Both the position numbers and the translations under genes were made by a program. The notes under the pieces were generated by a model. That model did not search any database. It saw only the letters and a program-made list of their open reading frames with translations, and was not told where the DNA came from. Of a DNA stretch of 64,000 nucleotides, positions 6,807 through 17,351 are shown one piece after another. The stretch covers positions 1 through 64,000 of the forward strand of contig NZ_QURN01000002.1 of the NCBI RefSeq assembly GCF_003403035.1. The letters run 5' to 3'. Source of the DNA: Mesorhizobium denitrificans. GTDB taxonomy: Bacteria > Pseudomonadota > Alphaproteobacteria > Rhizobiales > Rhizobiaceae. The first letter of the stretch is position 1. Each line of letters begins with the position of its first letter.

Positions 6807-8573
6807 TTAGGCGCTCGCGAGCGCGCGAATCGGCTTTGCAACCGGGCCTTCGCTGAGCAGACCACCGGCGCGCAGCAGGCTGGCAAAGCGGCCACCCTGT
6901 CTGGCCAGCTCGTCGAAGCCACCCATTTCCACCACCTTGCCGCGATCCATGAAGATTACGAGGTCGGCATCGCGCACGGTCGAGAGCCTGTGCGCAATCA
7001 CGAAGGTGGTGCGGTTCGAGCGCAGGCCGTCGATAGCGGTCTTCACCTTTTCCTCGGTTTCGACGTCGAGCGCACTTGTCGCCTCGTCGAGCACCAGGAT
7101 CGGCGAGTCCTTCAGCATCGCGCGTGCAATAGCGATGCGCTGACGTTCGCCGCCCGAAAGCTGACCACCACGTTCACCGGCCACAGTTTCATAGCCGTCG
7201 CTCTTCGCCGCGATGAAGTCAGCGGCGGATGCTGCGGACGCCGCATCGCGAACATCCCCAAGGGAAGCATCCTCGCGACCGACGCGGATATTGCTTTCGA
7301 TGCTGCGATTGAACAGGCCCGCATCCTGGAACACGGTGGCAACCGACTGTCGCAACGACTTGCGTGTGACGTTGGAAATATCCACGCCATCGATTAAGAT
7401 GCGGCCTTCGTTCGGCTCCTGCACGCGCTGCAGTAGGTTGATGAGCGTCGTCTTGCCTGCGCCCGTGGGGCCGACAATGGCGACCGTCTGGCCCGGCTCG
7501 ATTGCGAAATTGACGTTCTCGACGCCCTGCCCCGAATTTTCGAAGTGGAACGTAACGTCCTCGAAACTGACACGGCCCTTGACGTTCTGGAGGTCAGGCA
7601 GACCCACAGGCTCCTGAGCAAGCGCGGAGGCTTCCTCCATCGCATAGAACTCTTCAAGCTTCACGCGAGCGTCGAAAATCTGGTTCAAGAAGTTCGAGAT
7701 CTGGTCGAGGCGCGCGATGAGCAGGTTCGCAAAGCCCGTAAAGGCAATGATCGATCCAATCGGCAGTTCGCCGCGCATAACGAGATAAGAGCCAATCACC
7801 AGCACGACCATCATCGAGATGGTTGCCGAAAGGCGATTCAGCGCGCTTGCCAGCGCCCACCAGTCCAAAACAGGGTTCTGAGCCGACAGCAGCTTGCGGA
7901 AGTGATTGCGCAGCGATTCAGTTTCGATCGCCACGCGGTTGTAGCCCTGCACCACCGAGACGTTTCCGACAGTGTCGGTTACATGCGCGAAGACGTTGTG
8001 GTGATGCTTCTCGACATGCTGCTGACCCTGCTTGGTCTTGCGCATGACCAGACGGCCAATCGCGACATAGACCACACCAAGCACGAGCAGCACGCAGGAC
8101 ATGCGCACGTCCATCGCCAGTGCGGTGGGCACGAGCAGCACAAGCGTCACCGCCGTGCCGAGATGTGTACGTAGAAATTCGAGCCAAAGCGTCTGCAGGG
8201 AGTCGACAGCTCGGAGCATCGTATGCAGCGAGTTAGAAGTGCCGCGACCCATGTGCCAGGAAAGCGGCATGGAAAGTACGCGCTCATAGGTCTTGGTCAG
8301 GACCTCCGCACGCAACGAGTGAGCAAGGCGATCTGCGCCCCGCGCAACAAGCACGAATGCAATGATATTGAAGCCAGCGAGACCAGCCCACAGTGCCAGC
8401 GTCGGCACGACATCGCGCTTTTCGGTTATCGCATCAATTACGTGCCCGAACAGGATCGGCTCAGCGATTACGACGAGTGACAAAACGACATTAGCAGCAC
8501 AGATGAAGACCGTGCGCTTCTTGTCGGCACCCAAGTAGCGTAGCGCCCTGAAGTAGACCTGAAGCAAAGTCAC
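6807..8573 (-). CDS. ndvA: Cyclic beta-1,2-glucan ABC exporter (NdvA/ChvA/Cgt)
   Basis: 588-aa fused transmembrane-ATPase half transporter that exports cyclic beta-1,2-glucan to the periplasm. The N-terminal half has about six membrane helices. The ATPase half carries Walker A VGPTGAGKTTLINLLQR, signature LSGGERQRIAIARA and Walker B ILVLDEATSALD. The segments LSMPLSWHMGRGTSN and VGNVSVVQGYNR are as I recall them from rhizobial/Brucella NdvA/Cgt. The longer frame reaches an ATG at 8612, but GTG at 8573 is preferred because a GGGAGAGGG stretch lies just upstream and VTLLQVYFRALRYL matches the family N-terminus. It lies 210 bp downstream of the synthase gene on the same strand, as in the Sinorhizobium ndvA/ndvB and Agrobacterium chvA/chvB regions, so product and exporter are linked. 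Confidence 0.93.
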   Translation of the reverse strand: MTLLQVYFRALRYLGADKKRTVFICAANVVLSLVVIAEPILFGHVIDAITEKRDVVPTLALWAGLAGFNIIAFVLVARGADRLAHSLRAEVLTKTYERVLSMPLSWHMGRGTSNSLHTMLRAVDSLQTLWLEFLRTHLGTAVTLVLLVPTALAMDVRMSCVLLVLGVVYVAIGRLVMRKTKQGQQHVEKHHHNVFAHVTDTVGNVSVVQGYNRVAIETESLRNHFRKLLSAQNPVLDWWALASALNRLSATISMMVVLVIGSYLVMRGELPIGSIIAFTGFANLLIARLDQISNFLNQIFDARVKLEEFYAMEEASALAQEPVGLPDLQNVKGRVSFEDVTFHFENSGQGVENVNFAIEPGQTVAIVGPTGAGKTTLINLLQRVQEPNEGRILIDGVDISNVTRKSLRQSVATVFQDAGLFNRSIESNIRVGREDASLGDVRDAASAASAADFIAAKSDGYETVAGERGGQLSGGERQRIAIARAMLKDSPILVLDEATSALDVETEEKVKTAIDGLRSNRTTFVIAHRLSTVRDADLVIFMDRGKVVEMGGFDELARQGGRFASLLRAGGLLSEGPVAKPIRALASA

Positions 8574-8783
8574 TGACTTTTCCCTCTCCCTAGGGATTGT
8601 GCACTGCACCATTCCTGGCGCATTCAGATACAGTTATCAGCGGCAAAAAGCAATGTCTGACGCCAGCTATGGTTGCATTGGGGGTATGCAATTTTTGCAC
8701 ACCCTTCGCCCGAAACCATCCGGATAAAATAAAATCACATCAACATGGCAAGGTTAAGACAGGTTAATTCCAGCCTGTGGAAA
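8574..8783 (-). other. Intergenic region between cgs and ndvA with two stem-loops
   Basis: No gene fits here. Two inverted repeats are visible: 8766-8777 with 8785-8796 (12 bp perfect, 7-nt loop, overlapping the cgs stop codon), and 8682-8691 with 8695-8704 (10 bp, one mismatch, 3-nt loop). Neither is followed by a U run on the minus strand, so they look more like RNA stabilising or processing hairpins than classical terminators. A promoter for ndvA may also lie here. Confidence 0.55.
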
Positions 8784-11700
8784 TCAGGCTGGAATTTGCA
8801 CCGTCAACTGCACGGGCTTTCCCTTGCCGATTGGAATGACATTGCCAGCATCTTTGCCGCCAACCAGCAATTTCCGGGCTTTAAGGCCCTTCTTGCGTTC
8901 GACGGTGACCCGATACTCCGCGCCATTAATACGCGCTGTCGCGGTGAAGCCATTCCAGTTACTCGGAATGACGGGGTTGACCGTCAGCCCCTCGCCAGTG
9001 TGGCGTATGCCCAGAATATATTCGATGGCAGCACGATAGAGCCAACCCGCCGAGCCGGTATACCAGGTCCAGCCGCCGCGCCCTGCCTTGTCGCCTTCCG
9101 AATAAACGTCGGCTGCGACGACATAGGGTTCGACACGATAGCGCTCTGCATCCTCAGCGGTCAGTGCATGATTGACCGGATTCAACATCGAGAAGCAACG
9201 GTAGGCATCGTCCGCCTGCCCAAGTTCGGCCAGTGCACAGACCACCCAAGTTGCGGCATGGGTGTACTGACCGCCATTTTCACGAACGCCGGGCGGATAG
9301 GCCTTGATATATCCCGGATCCAGCGTCGTATCCTCGAAGGGCGGCGTAAACAGCTTGATGATTTTCAACTCGTCATCGACAAGGTCGCGTTTGACCGCGT
9401 CCATTGCCGTAAGTGACCGTGTTTCATCGCCTTCGCCCGAAAGCACGCTCCACGATTGCGCGATGGAGTCGATCTTGCATTCGCTTGAGTTGCGCGAGCC
9501 GAGCGGTGTGCCGTCATCGAAGCTGCCACGCCGATACCATTCACCATCCCACGCAGCATTTTCAAGTGCGCGCTTCAGGCGCCCAGCATGTTTCTTCCAC
9601 GCGTCGGCGCGCTTTGTGTCACCTTTATCGCGGGCAATTGGCGCGAAATCAGTCAGTACCTTGAGCAGGAACCAGCCGAGCCACACGCTTTCGCCGCGTC
9701 CTTCAACGCCGACATTGTTCATGCCGTCGTTCCAGTCGCCGCCGAGTATCAGCGGCAAGCCGGTTTCGCCCGTGCGCTTGATGGCGAGGTCCAGCGCCCG
9801 AGTGCAATGCTCATAGAGCGATGCCTGCGTCTTGGAGACTTCCGGCGTGAAAAAGGCATCATGCTGGCCGGGTTGCAGCGCCTGCCCCTCGATGAACGGA
9901 ATTTGCTCATCGAGAATTGCCCGGTCGCCCGTAACACCGATGTAGTGCGAAACAGCATAGCCGAGCCAGGCAACGTCATCGGAAATAATCGTGCGGACGC
10001 CCGCCCCGGTTCTGGGCAGCCACCAGTGCTGCACATCGCCTTCCGCAAACTGACGTCGAGCGGCGTTGAGGATTTGGCCCCGCGCAAGCGACGGTTCCTG
10101 CAGCATCAGCGCGAGCGTATCCTGCAACTGGTCGCGGAAGCCGAACGCACCACTCGATTGATAGAACGCCGACCGTGCGCGAATGCGGCAGGATAAGTTT
10201 TGGTAGGGCAACCAGCTATTGACCATCGCGTCAAACGCCGGGTCCGGCGTCTCGACCTGCAAAGTGTCGAGGAACGCGCGCCAATTCTTCTCGATTTCGC
10301 CAAGCCGCTCGTCGAAATTGCGTTCGCGATGCTTTGCGACAAGCTGGCTCGCTTCCGCCGTCGAACCGGCATCGCCGAGCAACAGCAGCATGGTAACCTC
10401 GCCGCCAGCCGGCACCTCGATGTCATGCGCAAGCGCTGCGCATGGATCAACGCCAGCCTCAGCCTTGCCGCTCAGATCGCGGCAGTTCAGAACCGCGCCC
10501 GGCGTAACCACGCTGCGCTCCCGTCCGAAAAACTCGGCACGGTCTGCGGTGAACGACTGCGCATCCCGATTTGCACCGAGGAACGCGACACGGTCGCCGA
10601 AATCGAGGCTATACGGATTGGCCGCAAATAGTGCGCCAGTCGCCTCGTCGTGAGATGGAACAATAGCCGGGCCGGAGCGCGCACGGTTGTTGCCCATCAC
10701 CCATTCCACGTAGGAATAGACACGCAGGCGAAGCGTCGAGCGACTTGTGTTTGCAAGCTTCAGGCGCGTGATCTTTACCGGATCGACCGGATCGACAATC
10801 TGCGTAGCCTCAACACTCAGCCCGCCCCGCGCTGCGCTAAATGTGCTGTAGCCCTGCCCGTGCCGCGCCTCATAGGTGATCGAAGGATCGCGCATCACGG
10901 CCGCGAAGGGCGAAAACGCAGTGCCTGTGTCCCGGTTCACGACGTAAATGGCCTCACCTGGCCTGTTCGACACAGGGTCGTTTGACCACGGCGTAAGCTG
11001 GAAGTCGCGGCTGTTCCTGCTCCAGGTGAACGAAGCGCCTTCCGACGAGGTATGGAAGCCGAAATTCTCGTTAGCGATCACATTGATCCACGGTTGCGGT
11101 GTGTGCCGCGTTCCAGTGAGCCGCACGACATATTCTGCACCCTTCTTGTCGAAGCCGCCGATGCCGTTCCAATAAGCAAGGCCCGCGCCATCCGCGGGCG
11201 CGGCCTCGCGCGCAGGCTTGCGTGGCTGGCGCACGACCGGAAGCGACGTCTTTGCGCTGTCGGCTGGTTTGACAACCTCGACGGCGTGCGTTTCGCGCTC
11301 CTGAATGATCGCCGCTTCGGCACGCTCGATCTGGTCGAAGATGGTGCCGTTGCGCGTGTGCAAGACGATGCGCGCGACCGCCAGCAATGTGCGATAGGAA
11401 TGCTGGTCCATCAAATCGCGACGCACGGCGAAAATGTGCTGACGCGGGCCATATTCGCGCCCGCGCAGGCGGCTGTTTTCGCAGAGATTTTCAATCGCCT
11501 GCTGCAGATCCTGCACGTAGGTTGATGCCTGTTCGTTGACGATCACAAGATCGGCAAGGAGGCCACGAGCGCGCATGTACTCCTGATAGCGCAGCGCCTG
11601 CGCGACGATTTCGATGTCCGCAACATCTGCGATGCGCAGCGCGAAAATCGGGAAATCGCCGGAAATCGCCATGGGCCAAAGCGCGGACTGGCTGCCCATG

Positions 11701-14700
11701 CCCTGCGCAATCGTCTCCGATGGCATACGCAGATAGCGTTCTGGATAAAGCAGATAGCCCGCGATTTTCTGGACATTGGCCGCATCCGAAAGACTCAGCC
11801 CGCAATGGCGCGTCTGCACCTGCGAGCGCGTCCACGAAAGCGTCATCTGGCGCTGGAAACTGTCGGGGTGGTTGAGCTGCGAGTGATAGCTTTCGACTTC
11901 GGCGCGATCCTTGCCGACAACAGTCCAGAACGTGACCATTACCTTCTTGTTGGCCGGAACGCGCACGCGGCAACGCATCGCCATCACCGGATCCAACACG
12001 AAGCCCTGATTGCCGGCGAACCGCTCTTGCGTGTCAAACGCGGCCGGGTCGGCAATCGTACGTCCGCGACCGAGGAAGGCGCGGCGGTCGGTTTCGGCTT
12101 CCCGTTCACGAGAGCCGCCGGAAGTTTCGGTCACGAAATGCGCTAGCGCAATATCCGGCTCGCCGGACGAACGTTTGCGCCGCTCGGCATAGATCACCCC
12201 GCCAGCGTCAGCGATTTCGGTCTTCACAAACATTTTCGAGAAGGCTGGGTGCGCGCTGTCGTTCGCCTCAAAAGCGAGCGCCAGTTCGGCATAAGACGTC
12301 AGTTCGATATGCCTGTCGGTCGTACCTTCATTGTAAAGCGTGACGCGCCGCGCCTCGCCGTTACCTTCCGAAACGACAATGCAGTCAACCTCAGAGCGCA
12401 GCGTGCCGACCAGCTTGCTGAAGGTCGCCTTGTCGTCGCTGAACAGCACATTGGTCTTTTCGTCCGGTGCAGTTTTTGGCTCCGCCGTCGCAGACCACCA
12501 ATCCCCTGTCGATACATCGCGCAGGAAGATAAAGGTGCCGAGCCGGTCCTCGGTCGGGTCGGCCTGCCAGCGCGTGACGGAAAGATCGTTCCATCGGCTG
12601 TAGCCCGAACCGGTGGACGCCACCATGACCTGATAGCTGCCGTTCGACATGACGCCCGTGGCGCGCAAAGCTGACAGCGGTTCCATAACCAGACGTGTGT
12701 CTGGCGTATGTTCGACAACATCGACCTTGACGCGTTCGTCTGCCTCGGTGCGGACGGTTGCGATTGGAATATCGCGAGGCGCGCGTTCCTGCAGCAGAAG
12801 CTCAGCAGCTTCAATGATTGGATCGCTATGGAACCGGTCCCTTAGACGCCCCTCGAAAACCACATTCGCGATGGCCGCAATCGACATGCCCTGATGGTGA
12901 GCATAGTAATTGTAGACGACGGCGCAGTCCGCACCCTCCGGCACACGCTGCGGCGTGAAATCGATCGCGTCGTAATAGCCGTAGCGGCCAAGACCGCCGA
13001 TGGACGCAAGCCGGTCCAGATTTTCGACTGCCTCACGCGGCATGAATTGCGCGGCGAGAATGGTCGCGTAAGGCGCAATCACGGTGTTCTGTGCAAGCCC
13101 ACGCTTCAGGCCCAGACCCGGCACGCCGAAGTTGGTGTACTGATAGGTCATCTCGTGATCGCGGGCGTTGTAAGCCGCCTCCGATATGCCCCACGGAATG
13201 CTCTTCGAGTTTCCGTATTGGATCTGCCGCTTGATGATGAGATGACTTGTCTGACTCAGCAGACCTCCGGTCGGCTCCTTCATCACGAGTGGCGGCATCA
13301 GATATTCAAACATTGAGCCGGACCACGACATCAGCGCGCCGGAAAAGCCGATTTCCACGATGGGCCGACCGAGCTTGAACCAGTGATCGGTTGGAATGTC
13401 GCCCTTCGCGATAGCGTAAAGGCTGGTCATGCGGCATTCGGATGCCAGAAGATCGTAACAGCTCTCGTCAAGCTGATGCTCCTCGACACGATAGCCGATG
13501 GACAAAAGCTTGCGGTCGCGGCTGAGCAGGAACGAGAAATCCATGACCAGTGCAAATTCTCGGGCGCGGGCGCGGATTGCGTTCAGGCGTTTGCGAATGT
13601 CGTCCACGCGCTCCTTGTCGCCGTGGGAATCATCCACATGCGCTTCCGCAGTGCGCTCCAGCATGGCGGCCCAGTCGGCCAGTTGCGCGCTCTGCGCCGT
13701 CCCCGCCTCGTGGTGAATGCCATCTGCCAGCTTGCGGATTTCACCGGCCAGCACGGCCAGATTGATCGTGCGGATGGACGCCATTTCCGGCTCGCTCTGC
13801 ACGGTTTGAACCGCGCGGCGCATACCATCGATGCGGTCGCCCAAACGTTGACGCAGCGGGCGCAGCGTGCGGCGGTCATCCGGCACAACGCGCAGGCTTT
13901 CTTCAAGCACGCCCACAACGTCCAGCATGCCCTCGAAATCGCCCTGCAAATAAACCGTCGGCGCTTCGGCCCACTCCGCACATGCCGCCGCCATGGTGAT
14001 CAGATGCCCGGCCAGATTGCCGCTGTCGACGCTGGAGATATACAGCGGGTGCAGGGGCAGCAGGGTCTTCGTATCGTACCAATTGTAGAGATGGCCGCGA
14101 TGACGCTCCATGCGCTCCAGCGTGCCGAGCGTGGCTTCCATGCGCTCGACAGCGTCTCGCATCGAAATCCAGCCGAAATCACGCGCCGAAATCACCGACA
14201 GCAGATAGACGCCGACATTGGTTGGCGATGTGCGGTTGGCCACAACCGGGACCGGCACTTCCTGCATATTGTCCGGCGGCAGGAAGGAATGCTCCGCCGT
14301 CACATGCACCTCATAATAATGCCAGGTGCGCCGCGCGATGTTGCGCAGTTTGCGGCGGTCGTCCGCTTCAAGAATGAGCCTGTCGTCCGTTTCAGCCGAG
14401 CGGCTGATGAGCCACGCAAACGCGGGCGAACCTGCCCAGAAAAGCGCAAAGAAAAACGCCACAACTGCGCCGGTCGAATGAGCCGCCAGCGGCACGATCA
14501 GGCCGATGATCGCGATCAACACCGCCCCATACATGAGCCGGTAGTAGGCGCTTATCGTGTTGCTGCCGCTCTTTTGCGCCTGCGATGCAGTGCGCCATTC
14601 CAGCAAATGCTGACGGCTGAAATGCAGGCGATAGAAGGTGCGCATGATGGCATCGCCCATCATCCAAGCCGTATGGGCCATCAGCACGGTCTTGAGCACG

Positions 14701-17351
14701 ACCATGGCGGTTCCATAGACAACGTCACGCACAAGCGCGGAGACGTGCCCGCGGAACGTCATTTCCCGGGTCTTGGGAATGATCGAGTTTACAATGTCGA
14801 AAGTGGGCGCCATGAACTGGCTGAGGATCAGCAACGCCTGCCATTGCGCGGCCAGCGTAAACGGCAGCAACGTCCAACCCGCAATAGACGCCAGCACCCA
14901 GAAAATCGGGGTCAGCGAACGACGCAGATTGTCGACCATCTTCCAGCGCGAAATGCCCGGAATGCCCATTTTGCGATCGAAAATGAATGGCAGAAGCTGC
15001 CAGTCGCCACGCGCCCAGCGGTGTTGGCGCGATGCATCGACCGCGTAGCGCGTCGGGTAATCTTCGACCACCTCAACATCTGTCACGAGCGCCGCGTGCG
15101 CCAGCGAACCTTCAAGCAAATCGTGGCTCAGGATTGCGTTTTCAGGAATCTTGCCGCGCAGCGCCGTTTCAAATGCATCGACGTGGTAAAGCCCCTTGCC
15201 GGTAAAGGTGCCCTGACCGAACAGGTCTTGATAAAGGTCCGAAACGGCGAAGACATACGGATCAAGCCCGCGATGCGCGGAGAACACGCGCTGGAAGAAC
15301 GACGCATTATCGCCGGTTGTCAGCGAAGCGGTGATGCGCGGCTGCATGATCGCATGGCCTGCCGTGACCTTGCCGCGCACCTGATCGACCATCGGCTTGT
15401 TGAGCGGATGCATCATTTTGCCAACAAGCTGCGCGACCGTATCGCGCGTCAGCTTCGTATCCGCATCCAACGTCATTACATGCACAATGCCGGTGGGCAC
15501 TGGATTTACGGGCGGTATGAATGTCGTGTCACTGTCGCCGCGCAGCAGCAGGTTCAGTTCGTGGAGCTTGCCGCGCTTGCGCTCCCAGCCCATCCAAAAA
15601 CCTTCCGCCTTGTTGAACAGGCGGCGGCGGTGCAGGAGGTGGAATAGCGGCGTTTCGCTTTCATATCGTGCATTGAGCTTGGCGATTTCGCCCTGCGCAT
15701 ATTCCAGAATTTCCTTGTCGATCGGGCGGATTTCTTCCTGTGCATCCGGCCAGTCCGAAAGAACCGCGAAGCGCAGATCGCCGTGCATGTTGGAAAGATG
15801 GTGCACCTCAATCGTGCGCACCGCCTCATCCACATCATCGCGTGAGCCGATCAGCGTCGGCACCACGACCAGCGTGCGCGCCTCATCCGGCACGCCATCC
15901 TTATATTCATATCCCACAAGGCGGGTCGGCTTGAGGAACAGCAGCACGACCGTGTTGAAGATGCTCATCGCACCTTCGCCTGCCGGCAGCGCGAAAAGCA
16001 TCAGCAAAACCACGATTGCCGGAGTGGACAGGCCCGCCGCAGCAAGCGCCGCAGTCGTCATCCCCAGCAGCAGCATGGTGATTGCCATCACTGGCAGGAA
16101 GATTCCGATCCACCCTGCCGCCTGAAACGCGCGGCGGAAACGCAGATAAAACGGAACGTTGAAGCCGATAGCCTGCTCAAGCTCCCTGCGGCGCGAACCG
16201 GCAAGGAAGAAGCCAACGTCAGCGCGACGCGCGGCTGGACTATCTTCGACAGCTTCCGGCAGAGGTGCGCTGGCCGCGGCACTCGAAAGCTCAATCGCCT
16301 TCTCGGCTGCTTCATATTCAGTTTTTTTGGAGCGGCGCGCCAGTTCTTCAACCACCGTGCGATATTGGTCGCGTGATTGGAAATCGAGTTGGGCAAAGTT
16401 CGTGCGCTCGCGCAACAGCGCGTCGATGCGGCTGACTTCTTCAAACCAGACCGTCCAGTCAACGTCATTGATGAGCCGCAGGCCGCGAATAATGTTGCCG
16501 GTCGTGACATTGCCGCTCGAAAGCTGACGATGTTCGCTGACAGTTATCTGCTCGGCATCGGTGCCGGCGGCCTCAAGCTCACCCTCGAGCCACATCAGCG
16601 CCCGGCCCGCGTTCTGCGAGCCGTCGCGCAGGCGATAGAGCAGTTGCGTCGCGAAGGTTATGTCGCGCGCATGCGCTGTGTAGTTTCGCAGAAGCTCGAC
16701 ATCGCCTTCGTCGTCCAGTGCCAGCAGCTTGTCAGCAAGCTCGTTCGCTTGATGGCGCATGTTGCGCGCCCGGCCAACGCGCTGCGCAAGACGGCGCAAA
16801 TTTTCAACCAGTACGTAACGCAGCAGTGAGGGCAGCGCCCAGAGTTCGCCAATCTGCAGCGGCTGTATGGACTGATAGCCATCCACTATGGCTTTGAAAC
16901 TGTTGGATGAAACCGTGCTGTCTACGTGGGCGACATAAAGCCACGCGATTGCGAGCGTGCGCGGCACGCGCTGGCCGTTGCCGATATCCATTTTCGGCAG
17001 TTCGCGAAGGAAGCGCGGCGGCAAGTCGCGCTTGATCTGAAAGATCGTCTCTTCAACGAGGTAGTTGTTGTCCAGCAGCCATTGCGCGGCAGGCGTAATC
17101 GATTCGCCCTTCGCCTGCGCAGCATTGGTGGAAAGATAGACTTCCAGAATTTTCGCAGCGTTTTCCTTGTTGCGCGCAAGGTAGTCCGTTTCCGTCAGGC
17201 CGAAATAGCTATCCAGCTCGCCCTTGGCCAGACTTTCTCCCAGCTTGCGCAATCTCTCTTCGTCGAGGAAATTGGCGCGAATCGGTACTTCTGCAACGGG
17301 AAGAAGGGGAGCCATTGTGGCGCTCACATCTGTACGCGCATGAGCATTCAT
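8784..17351 (-). CDS. cgs: Cyclic beta-1,2-glucan synthase (Cgs/NdvB/ChvB)
   Basis: 2855-aa inner-membrane enzyme that uses UDP-glucose to make cyclic beta-1,2-glucan via a protein-linked oligosaccharide, needed for periplasmic osmoadaptation and host interaction in relatives. The order matches the family: membrane helices near 400-480; a GT84 glycosyltransferase domain with DAD at residues 629-631 and QHRW at 776-779; more helices at about 800-1000; a central region; and a large C-terminal GH94 glycoside-phosphorylase domain with GDWNDGMN at about 2538-2545, which trims chain length. The longest frame begins at 17435, but ATG at 17351 has GGAAG 7 nt upstream and gives the more natural N-terminus MNAHARTDV. 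Length is normal for the family (about 2800-2870 aa). No frameshift is seen. Long open frames on the opposite strand are composition shadows. Confidence 0.96.
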   Translation of the reverse strand: MNAHARTDVSATMAPLLPVAEVPIRANFLDEERLRKLGESLAKGELDSYFGLTETDYLARNKENAAKILEVYLSTNAAQAKGESITPAAQWLLDNNYLVEETIFQIKRDLPPRFLRELPKMDIGNGQRVPRTLAIAWLYVAHVDSTVSSNSFKAIVDGYQSIQPLQIGELWALPSLLRYVLVENLRRLAQRVGRARNMRHQANELADKLLALDDEGDVELLRNYTAHARDITFATQLLYRLRDGSQNAGRALMWLEGELEAAGTDAEQITVSEHRQLSSGNVTTGNIIRGLRLINDVDWTVWFEEVSRIDALLRERTNFAQLDFQSRDQYRTVVEELARRSKKTEYEAAEKAIELSSAAASAPLPEAVEDSPAARRADVGFFLAGSRRRELEQAIGFNVPFYLRFRRAFQAAGWIGIFLPVMAITMLLLGMTTAALAAAGLSTPAIVVLLMLFALPAGEGAMSIFNTVVLLFLKPTRLVGYEYKDGVPDEARTLVVVPTLIGSRDDVDEAVRTIEVHHLSNMHGDLRFAVLSDWPDAQEEIRPIDKEILEYAQGEIAKLNARYESETPLFHLLHRRRLFNKAEGFWMGWERKRGKLHELNLLLRGDSDTTFIPPVNPVPTGIVHVMTLDADTKLTRDTVAQLVGKMMHPLNKPMVDQVRGKVTAGHAIMQPRITASLTTGDNASFFQRVFSAHRGLDPYVFAVSDLYQDLFGQGTFTGKGLYHVDAFETALRGKIPENAILSHDLLEGSLAHAALVTDVEVVEDYPTRYAVDASRQHRWARGDWQLLPFIFDRKMGIPGISRWKMVDNLRRSLTPIFWVLASIAGWTLLPFTLAAQWQALLILSQFMAPTFDIVNSIIPKTREMTFRGHVSALVRDVVYGTAMVVLKTVLMAHTAWMMGDAIMRTFYRLHFSRQHLLEWRTASQAQKSGSNTISAYYRLMYGAVLIAIIGLIVPLAAHSTGAVVAFFFALFWAGSPAFAWLISRSAETDDRLILEADDRRKLRNIARRTWHYYEVHVTAEHSFLPPDNMQEVPVPVVANRTSPTNVGVYLLSVISARDFGWISMRDAVERMEATLGTLERMERHRGHLYNWYDTKTLLPLHPLYISSVDSGNLAGHLITMAAACAEWAEAPTVYLQGDFEGMLDVVGVLEESLRVVPDDRRTLRPLRQRLGDRIDGMRRAVQTVQSEPEMASIRTINLAVLAGEIRKLADGIHHEAGTAQSAQLADWAAMLERTAEAHVDDSHGDKERVDDIRKRLNAIRARAREFALVMDFSFLLSRDRKLLSIGYRVEEHQLDESCYDLLASECRMTSLYAIAKGDIPTDHWFKLGRPIVEIGFSGALMSWSGSMFEYLMPPLVMKEPTGGLLSQTSHLIIKRQIQYGNSKSIPWGISEAAYNARDHEMTYQYTNFGVPGLGLKRGLAQNTVIAPYATILAAQFMPREAVENLDRLASIGGLGRYGYYDAIDFTPQRVPEGADCAVVYNYYAHHQGMSIAAIANVVFEGRLRDRFHSDPIIEAAELLLQERAPRDIPIATVRTEADERVKVDVVEHTPDTRLVMEPLSALRATGVMSNGSYQVMVASTGSGYSRWNDLSVTRWQADPTEDRLGTFIFLRDVSTGDWWSATAEPKTAPDEKTNVLFSDDKATFSKLVGTLRSEVDCIVVSEGNGEARRVTLYNEGTTDRHIELTSYAELALAFEANDSAHPAFSKMFVKTEIADAGGVIYAERRKRSSGEPDIALAHFVTETSGGSREREAETDRRAFLGRGRTIADPAAFDTQERFAGNQGFVLDPVMAMRCRVRVPANKKVMVTFWTVVGKDRAEVESYHSQLNHPDSFQRQMTLSWTRSQVQTRHCGLSLSDAANVQKIAGYLLYPERYLRMPSETIAQGMGSQSALWPMAISGDFPIFALRIADVADIEIVAQALRYQEYMRARGLLADLVIVNEQASTYVQDLQQAIENLCENSRLRGREYGPRQHIFAVRRDLMDQHSYRTLLAVARIVLHTRNGTIFDQIERAEAAIIQERETHAVEVVKPADSAKTSLPVVRQPRKPAREAAPADGAGLAYWNGIGGFDKKGAEYVVRLTGTRHTPQPWINVIANENFGFHTSSEGASFTWSRNSRDFQLTPWSNDPVSNRPGEAIYVVNRDTGTAFSPFAAVMRDPSITYEARHGQGYSTFSAARGGLSVEATQIVDPVDPVKITRLKLANTSRSTLRLRVYSYVEWVMGNNRARSGPAIVPSHDEATGALFAANPYSLDFGDRVAFLGANRDAQSFTADRAEFFGRERSVVTPGAVLNCRDLSGKAEAGVDPCAALAHDIEVPAGGEVTMLLLLGDAGSTAEASQLVAKHRERNFDERLGEIEKNWRAFLDTLQVETPDPAFDAMVNSWLPYQNLSCRIRARSAFYQSSGAFGFRDQLQDTLALMLQEPSLARGQILNAARRQFAEGDVQHWWLPRTGAGVRTIISDDVAWLGYAVSHYIGVTGDRAILDEQIPFIEGQALQPGQHDAFFTPEVSKTQASLYEHCTRALDLAIKRTGETGLPLILGGDWNDGMNNVGVEGRGESVWLGWFLLKVLTDFAPIARDKGDTKRADAWKKHAGRLKRALENAAWDGEWYRRGSFDDGTPLGSRNSSECKIDSIAQSWSVLSGEGDETRSLTAMDAVKRDLVDDELKIIKLFTPPFEDTTLDPGYIKAYPPGVRENGGQYTHAATWVVCALAELGQADDAYRCFSMLNPVNHALTAEDAERYRVEPYVVAADVYSEGDKAGRGGWTWYTGSAGWLYRAAIEYILGIRHTGEGLTVNPVIPSNWNGFTATARINGAEYRVTVERKKGLKARKLLVGGKDAGNVIPIGKGKPVQLTVQIPA

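Noticed and set aside
6791-6808. Terminator between modE and ndvA (AAGCCC/GGGCTT)
   Set aside because: The 6-bp stem has no U tract on either strand and overlaps the ndvA stop; too weak to call.
13383-15647. 754-codon open frame on the plus strand inside cgs
   Set aside because: It is antisense to the strongly conserved cgs gene, its product is a low-similarity Arg/His/Gln-rich string without domains, and long antisense frames are common in GC-rich genes.
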